64,000 bases of DNA from Solanum dulcamara (Eukaryota > Streptophyta > Magnoliopsida > Solanales > Solanaceae): NCBI RefSeq assembly GCF_947179165.1, contig NC_077243.1:37460001-37524000 (forward strand), written 5' to 3'. The position numbers were made by a program, and so were the translations under genes. This document shows positions 57,773 through 64,000 of the stretch, piece after piece. Positions within the stretch are counted from its first letter, which is position 1. Every line of letters begins with the position of its first letter. A model generated the notes under the pieces. That model searched no databases, was not told the origin of the DNA, and saw nothing but the letters and a program-made list of their open reading frames with translations.

Positions 57773-59681
57773 ATGGAAGTTCCTCACGTAGTAATTTTGC
57801 CGTTGCCTCTTCAAGGTCCAGTGAATTGCATGGTAAAACTAGCTGAGCTCTTGTGCCTTCACCAAAATATTCGTGTCACTTTCATCAACACTGAATATAT
57901 CCATCAACGCCTGGTGAATTGCACGGACGTTCAAATTCGTTTCGCGAAATATCCAAATTTCAAATTCGTGACTGTTTCAGATGGACTTCCAGAAAATAAT
58001 CCAAGAAACGGAGATCAAATAAGGAAGGTTATTGAAGGTGTAGAGGAAGTGAGTAGCCCACTGTTGAGAGAGATGGTCATGACTACTACTTGTCTCATAG
58101 TAGATGGTATTTTTACATTTGCTGTTCATATTGCTAAAGAGGCTAGAATCCCACTTCTTTATTTTGATACTATAAGTCCTTGTGCACTGTGGACTTATTT
58201 GTCTGTTCCAAAACTAATTGAAGCTGGAGAAATTCCTTTCAAAGGTTAGTCTAATTATTTAATTAGCATTCTTGAACTTTAGTTTTGAATATTTGTGTAA
58301 AAAGTTTTTCCACCATTTCTAAATCTAACTATATCAAACATCGATCATCAAAGACTCTAATTTGTAAGTCAAAGGTGTCGTCCGACTGTGCAACAGCTAA
58401 ATTATGCTCTAGTACCAGTCTTGTCTTCTAGCTTTCTTATCCATGTAAAAGAATAAAGACAAATTAATATTCAAATTAGGTGATCAGCAACGTTAGCTGA
58501 TAAGATAATTTTTCATGGAGACGGTTATTGTGATAACAAAAGTGTGTTAGTTGACACATTTATTTAAGATGACATTTTGTATGACTATGTTCTATGTTTT
58601 GAGTCTATGCTATTGTCGTCGTTTTCCTATTTGTAGGCGCAATATTAGAAAATGAATTAGTACACATCAATTATAGTTAATTTTTCTTAAAGTTATTAAA
58701 AATTAAATCATAATATATATTTAATTTCTTTTTTGCATGGTACATACAGGAAATGACTTGGATGTATTAGTAAATAGTATGCCAGGATTGGAAGGTGTGA
58801 TGAGGCGTCGAGACCTACCCAGTTTCTGCCGTGCACCTGAACTTGATACCCCCACTATCCAACTTGTAATCAAGGAGGGGAAACATATTGTCCAAGCCCA
58901 AGGTTTAATATTCAACACATTTGAAGGCCTTGAAGGGCCCATTCTCTCACAATTTCGAGCTGTGTGTCCAAACATATACGCCATTGGACCTCTTCACATT
59001 CAAATGAAGGCAAAACTAGCTTCCCAATGTTTGCCTAAGACAGCAACCTCCAACAGCCTCTGGAAAGAGGATATGAGTTGTATGGATTGGCTGGACGAGC
59101 AGCCCAACAAATCAGTTCTATTTGTCAGCATTGGAAGCCTTGCAACAATGAGCAAGGCCCAATTCTTTGAATTTTGGTATGGTTTGGTGAATAGTAAGAC
59201 TCGGTTCTTGTGGGTCCAGAGGCCCGGTTCAATTATTGAACTTGAAGAGGACAACATTAATGTTCCCATGGAATTGTCTCACAGTACAAAGGAGAGGGGT
59301 TGTATTGTTAGTTGGGCTCCACAAGAAGAGGTTCTAGCTCACCCATCAATTGGTGGGTTCTTAACTCATAGTGGGTGGAATTCAACTTTAGAAAGTATAG
59401 TAGAGGGAGTGCCAATGATTTGTTGGCCCTGTTTTGTTGATCAACAAGTAAATAGTAGGTATGTTGGGGAAGTGTGGAAACTTGGACTAGACATGAAAGA
59501 TGTATGTGATAGAGCCATAATTGAGAGGATGGTGAGACAAGTGATGGAGGTGAAGAAAATTGAATTTTTGGAAAGGGCAAAACAGATGAGTAATTTGGCA
59601 ATAGCAAGTGTTGCTGAAGGTGGCTCTTCATACCAAGATTTGGACCGTTTGATTGAGGATATTAGGCTGATGAGGATATAA
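57773..59681 (+). CDS. UDP-glycosyltransferase, UGT709/UGT85-like, two exons, 467 aa
   Basis: Exon 1 57,773-58,244, intron 58,245-58,749 (GT donor AAAG|GTTAGT, acceptor TACAG|GA), exon 2 58,750-59,681; the phase-1 join gives 1,404 nt. Family-1 plant glycosyltransferase, a cytosolic enzyme moving a sugar, usually glucose from UDP-glucose, onto a small molecule. The N terminus 'MEVPHVVILPLPLQGPVN' is the acceptor side; the activating Asp is at 111 ('IVDG'). 'LFVSIGSLATMS' is at 281-292 and the 44-residue PSPG donor box at 346-389, from WAPQ to the final Gln typical of glucose users, with 'HSGWNSTLES' in place of the commoner HCGWNS, as in UGT85/709. Where most UGTs have the catalytic His, residue 16 is Pro ('LQGPVN'). 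Overall wording resembles proteins annotated 7-deoxyloganetic-acid-glucosyltransferase-like, but the natural acceptor cannot be told. Confidence 0.88.
58245..58749 (+). other. Intron of the glycosyltransferase gene
   Basis: 505 bp, GT-AG, AT-rich, phase 1. Most of it is kept in the second copy (61,002 to about 61,440), but not the acceptor end. Confidence 0.85.
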
Positions 59682-59736
59682 CATCCTCACATGCCAAAAG
59701 AATTGTTTGGGCTCAGAATGTTTCTTTCATTTGGTC

Positions 59737-59742
59737 AATAAA
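59737..59742 (+). terminator. Likely polyadenylation signal of the glycosyltransferase gene
   Basis: AATAAA, 56 bp after the stop codon, followed by a T-rich stretch. Confidence 0.6.
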
Positions 59743-60517
59743 TGCTGTTTAATTCTCTATACTTTCTTTAAACAAACTCTTAATATGGATAATTTAATGG
59801 CTTGGTTATGTTCATCATCATTCTTGGGTAGTCGATCCAAATACAAAAATTAAAATTTTTGACCGAAATAAGTCATTATTTAAATCAATTCACTATAATA
59901 ATATATTTTCTTATAATTTATCGCAAGCATTATTTAATAATCCATTATTTACCAAATGTACACTGCATAAGGATATGTGAGATTATATATATATATGACC
60001 AATCAAACAATGTATGCATAAGTTATATATAGATTATTTTTCACAATTAATCCCATCAAACCAAATATTATGTAGAATTTTAGGTTGAGATCATTTTTCA
60101 CGTGTCCTAACTCCGATCCAGCCAAACACGCAGGATGTTTCTTTTTTAATTAATTTCTTTTTTGCCTTTTTTCTTTGAATTTTTCTTTTTAACCATTAGC
60201 TATTACAGGGCCACAATTAACATTAGCTATCACTTGACGGTAGTTCAATGTTATAATTGGTAACACTAAAAAAAATACAAGCTTGAAAGTTTTTCTTTTT
60301 TATTGGGTTATCGATTCAATAATGATTTAACTTATTTTTTTAGCGGGTTAAATCGATAACTCAATAATAATTTATTTAATTACAATTAATCTACCTTTAG
60401 TTGACTAGGCTTTATTTCATTTGTCAATTTTGATTTCCCATTTTCTCAGTTGCCTAGGGGTGTCTCGTTGTCTATTTTTTCCCTCTTGTTGTGTTATTCC
60501 AAGAAATTAAATTGAGA
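59743..60517. other. Spacer and duplicated promoter of the second copy
   Basis: From about 59,920 it parallels 57,290-57,772, so the upstream DNA was duplicated with the gene. An extra stretch (about 60,205-60,355) is absent from copy 1 and partly repeats the TCGATAACTCAATAATAATTTA segment next to it. Contains CACGTG at 60,099-60,104 where copy 1 has CGCATG. Confidence 0.7.
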
Positions 60518-62318
60518 ATGGAAGTTCCTCACGTAGTTATTTTCCCGTTGCCTCTTCAAGGTCCAGTGAATTGCATGGTAAAACTAGCTGAGCTCTTGTG
60601 CCTTCATCAAGAAATTCGTGTTACTTTCATCAACACTAAATATATCCATCAACGCCTGCTGAATTGCACGGACGTTCAAATCCGTTTCGCGAAATATCCA
60701 AACTTCAAATTCGTGACTGTTTCATATGGACTTTCAGAAGATAATCCAAGAAACGGAGACCAAATAAGTAAGATTATTGAAGGTGTAGAGGAAGTGAGCA
60801 GCCCACTGTTCAGAGAGATGGTCATGACAACTACTTGTGCTCCAACTTGTCTCATAGTTGATGGTATTTTTACATTTGCTGTTCATATTGCTAAAGAGGC
60901 TAGAATCCCACTTCTTTATTTTGATACTATATGTCCTTGTGCTCTCTGGACTTATTTGGCTGTTCCAAAACTAATTGAAGCTGGAGAAATTCCTTTCAAA
61001 GGTTAGTCTAATTAACTAATTATCATTCTTGGACTTCAGAAAATTAGTTTTAAATTTTTCTTTAAAAAGTTTTTCCACCATTTCTAAATTTAACTATATC
61101 AAACATCATCAAAGACTCTTTGTAAGTCAAAAGGTGTCGTCCGATAGTGCAACAGCTAAATTATGCTCTAGTACCAATCTTATTATCTTTTAGTTTTCTT
61201 ATCCATGTAAAAGAATAAAGACAAATTAATATTCAAATTAGGTGATCAGCAACGTTAGCTGATAAGATAATTTTTCATGGAGACGGTTATTGTGATAACA
61301 AAAGTGTGTTAGTTGACACATTTATTTAAGATGACATTATGTATGATTTATATATAATGTTCTGTGTTTTGACTCTATGCTATTGTCGTCGTTTTCCTAT
61401 TTGTAGGTGCAATATTAGAAAAATGAATTAGTACACATTAATTATAATTTGTGGTTGCATTAGTACATATTTCATGCCAAGCTGCAATGTCAAAGCATAT
61501 ATTCTGCCGTGCACCTGACCTTGATATCCCCATTATCCAACTTGTAATCAAGGAGGGGAAACATATTGTCCAAGCCCAAGGTTTAATATTCAACACATTT
61601 GAAGGCCTTGAAGGGACCATTCTCTCACAATTTCGAGCTGTGTGTCCAAACATATACGCCATCGGACCTCTTCACATTCAAATGAAGGCAAAACTAGCTT
61701 CCCAATGTGTGCCTAAGACAGCAACCTCCAACAGCCTCTGGAAAGAGGATATGAGTTGTATGGATTGGGTGGACGAGCAGCCTAACAAATCAGTTCTATT
61801 TGTCAGGCCCAATTCTTTGAATTTTGGTATGGTTTGGGAACAGCATGACTCGGTTCTTGTGGGTCCAGAGGCCCGGTTCAATTATTGGACTTGAAGAGGA
61901 CAACATTAGTGTTCCCATAGAATTGTCTCAAAGTACAAAAGAGGGGTTGTATTGTTAGTTGGGCTCCACAAGAAGAGGTTCTAGCTCACGGGTGCTTAAT
62001 TCATAGTAGGTGGAATTTAACTTTAGAAAGTATAGTAGAGAGGGAGTACCAATGATTTGTTGGCCCTATTTTGTTGATCAACAAGTAAATAGTAGGTATG
62101 TTGGGGAAGTGTGGAAGCTTGGACTAGACATGAAAGATGTATGTGATAGAGCCATAATTGAGAGGATGGTGAGACAAGTGATGGAGGTGAAGAAACTTGA
62201 ATTTTTGGAAAGGGCAAAACAGATGAGCAATTTGGCAATAGAAAGTGTTGGTGAATGTGGCTCTTCATACCAAGATTTGGACCGTTTGATTGAGGATATT
62301 AGGCTGATGAGGATATAA
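60518..62318 (+). pseudogene. Tandem UDP-glycosyltransferase pseudogene
   Basis: Exon 1 (60,518-61,001) is intact, 161 codons, with the same phase-1 donor. It has 'CAPT' near 60,838-60,849, which copy 1 lacks, and the same Pro at 16. Exon 2 is ruined: the acceptor and about 30 first residues of the exon are replaced by unrelated sequence (61,445-61,499). A 28-bp deletion at 61,807 removes the 'SIGSLATMS' segment and shifts the frame; small deletions lie near 61,940 and 61,990 and a 2-base insertion near 62,040. The donor-box 'HSGWNS' region reads 'HSRWNL'. The end (62,045-62,318) is nearly identical to copy 1, including the stop. The upstream ATG at 60,491 has no counterpart in copy 1's protein. 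Exon 1 could still give a truncated protein. Confidence 0.88.
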
Positions 62319-63663
62319 CATCCTCACATGCCTAAAGAATATTTTGGAATAAAATCACTGTAATATAACAGTTTTGCTATGTCTGCTTTAGACAATTGCA
62401 AATTATGTTCTGTACAATGATGGTCTGCCTCTAGTTTAATGAATTGAATTTGCTTATTTTGTTTTATGATAAGAAAATATATTAGCTTTGACATCATGAG
62501 AGGCACGAAAATTTTGCCAGCGTGAGAAATCGTGCAAGGCTCGAGAAATTGAAGTTCAGGTCACATTCGTCAAAGTCATATTTGTGACAATATAATGAGT
62601 GTTGATTTAGCATAAATTATATCTGCATCTATTGAATTGTATATCTGATCCAAGTAATTTTCACTTGCAGGATTTGATTCCATATTCGCAGGTCCCGTGG
62701 TAATTAGATTCTAAAGAATCGATAATTATCATAAAATTTCTTATAGAATCAATAATAACTAGAGTATATTCCTAACAATTTTATAACTGAATTTGTCATT
62801 TAGTTATCATCTTCAGATGTACAAAGTTGTCACCAGATTATAATTGCCTACACATGCTAATCGAAAACAAAATCGATCTAGAATATTACCAAACTATCCC
62901 TACAAAGGATGCAAACGAATTTGTTGAGGAGGAAGAAACTATCCCTACAAATCGGTTTAGAAACTTTGTGTGTTGGAAGTGACAAATGTAGAGGATGCAT
63001 TCTTTACTTTGTTGGCAGAGATCTCGGAGAGTTGGCAAAATAGCCACTCTCTAGACTTAATGTAACATTAAGACACAAGTTTTAAAATTTTTGGTGTATA
63101 GACATCACTTATTACATTATCAATTTGACGCCAAAAATATGCAAGGCCAACACTCAAGTCTTTGAAAATATACTTTGGTCTCCCCCCCCCCCCCCCCTCA
63201 TTCTTTTCCAACAAAATGAAAATTCTTTATTATTATTCATTAACAAATAATTTCAAAAAGTGAACAAAATTTTTCAGGAAGAAACCCAAAAAAGAGCTCC
63301 CGTTTGCAGGTGATTTTGTCGATTTCGATGCTATTTCCGACCACATTTTCTTCATCATAGGTGAAATCGTCGTCACCTTACTCATTTCTTATATTTTCAT
63401 CCCATTTTCTTGAAAAATCTTCAAAAAAAAATTCCCTCCATTTTTAGAAGCTTGAGAAGCCCTCCAAATCACTCTCTAAAATCACTCTATAACTGGTGAA
63501 GAGATAAATTTCCATAGTTTAGAAACATTATATGTACGTTTCCGCTATTGTAGGTGCTCGATTTAAGCTAATCTCATTCATTCACATTTCTATACGGATT
63601 TCTATCAGTCATAGACCGTTAAATATTGATATCTAACTCTAGTATCGATCAGTGTAGTCTATA
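62319..63663. other. Intergenic DNA after the pseudogene
   Basis: No gene. Short AT-rich stretches, a poly-C run, and near 63,290-63,480 a leader-like CT-rich region that may be the untranslated start of the transposon protein at 63,664. Confidence 0.5.
63182..63197. repeat. Poly-C run (16 bases)
   Basis: Sixteen C in a row after GGTCT in AT-rich DNA. Such runs are prone to length error. Confidence 0.85.
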
Positions 63664-64000
63664 ATGATAGTAGCTGAATTTATTGTTGTTGGTGGTGATT
63701 ATATGGGAGTATGTGAGGAGACTCCTAAAAGCTAGAATTGGAAATATTTTAGTAAGACGACAGTGCCCATTGCTTTGCGTCGCAATGGTTTATAGAATGA
63801 TATGGTTGCAAGCATAATTGAGGCCGATGAGTTAGCCTCCGAGCCAAGAGACTTGGTGATTAGATATCAAATGAATGGGAGGGGGAAAGTACATCCCACA
63901 TTCATAAAGAATGATAGGCATATGGGCTTGTACATGTTGGATGTTGCTGCTGATGGGTCTAGATCTATATTGAGGATAAATGTCATTGCGAGGCATCCGA
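63664..64000 (+). pseudogene. N-terminal part of a Mutator-like transposon protein, cut by the window edge
   Basis: The frame from ATG 63,664 has stops at about 63,733 and 63,793, then runs open from 63,802 to the edge: 'RDLVIRYQMNGRGKVHPTFI', 'NDRHMGLYMLDV', 'GSRSILRINV'. This is the wording of N-terminal regions of MuDR/FAR1-type Mutator-like proteins common in Solanaceae, which lie ahead of the plant MuDR domain and transposase. It bears two stops, so it is probably a relic, though a splice or later start at 63,802 cannot be ruled out without the right flank. Confidence 0.55.

Noticed and set aside
59000..59631. Minus-strand open frames (59,000-59,269 and 59,308-59,631) across glycosyltransferase exon 2
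   Set aside because: Mirror images of the coding frame; the same shadows reappear in the pseudogene.
60491..60517. Upstream ATG adding nine residues to the second glycosyltransferase
   Set aside because: The homologous, intact gene starts at the conserved MEVPHVV; the extra residues come from the leader.
63182..63197. Poly-C run as a functional element
   Set aside because: More likely a simple repeat or a sequencing/assembly weak point.
1..64000. tRNA, rRNA or organellar DNA
   Set aside because: No cloverleaf-like tRNA gene or rRNA stretch was recognised; the only tRNA-like parts are SINE boxes and primer-site complements.

Overview
This is plant nuclear DNA, most likely from a nightshade (Solanaceae, e.g. 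Solanum or Capsicum). The reasons are the AT-rich background, a host gene with a GT-AG intron, deeply nested LTR retrotransposons, a tRNA-derived SINE, RTE-like LINEs with TTG-repeat tails, and a caulimovirid relic. The species is inferred from the look of the repeats; no search was possible. Only one intact protein-coding host gene can be supported, so most of the window is a layered graveyard of mobile elements.

Layout. 1-1,757: 5'-truncated RTE-type LINE. 1,790-4,620: decayed endogenous pararetrovirus carrying coat protein, zinc knuckle, movement protein and protease relics, in the coat-then-movement order of Cavemovirus/Solendovirus. 4,850-8,455: two related LTR copies on the minus strand. 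8,456-15,300: gene-poor DNA with two CACTA-type termini, a SINE with an exact 11-bp target duplication, a 38-bp tandem array and a candidate Mutator-like element. 15,322-20,845: 3' half of a Ty3/gypsy chromovirus (element A), its 3' LTR split by an LTR inserted the other way round. 20,846-23,106: AT-rich repeats. 23,107-26,900: decayed minus-strand copia element with a second LINE inside. 27,178-35,507: Athila-like gypsy relic as an inverted duplication, the right arm split by a 3,208-bp solo LTR with a perfect 5-bp target duplication. 36,125-45,915: gypsy element B (same family as A), internally deleted but with both LTRs, the 5' LTR carrying another insertion. 45,916-47,498: 5' end of a second copia element. 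48,015-55,444: 5'-truncated gypsy element C, its integrase split by a 2,685-bp solo LTR. 55,445-64,000: the gene-bearing end, with a two-exon UDP-glycosyltransferase (467 aa), a tandem copy that is a pseudogene, and the start of a Mutator-like transposon protein at the right edge.

The glycosyltransferase is the only gene likely to serve the plant. It is closest in character to UGT709/UGT85-type enzymes annotated as 7-deoxyloganetic-acid-glucosyltransferase-like. Its duplicate arose together with about 500 bp of upstream DNA and has since lost its intron acceptor, the start of exon 2, part of the catalytic domain and the sugar-donor box.

The most interesting structure outside known genes lies in the LTRs. 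Five LTRs carry a cluster of GC-rich, palindrome-like words, upstream of a TATA-like core promoter in those where one can be recognised, and the word differs between copies. Separately, a hairpin-like motif recurs in the R/U5 part of several LTR families. I saw no clear candidate for a wholly new biological system.
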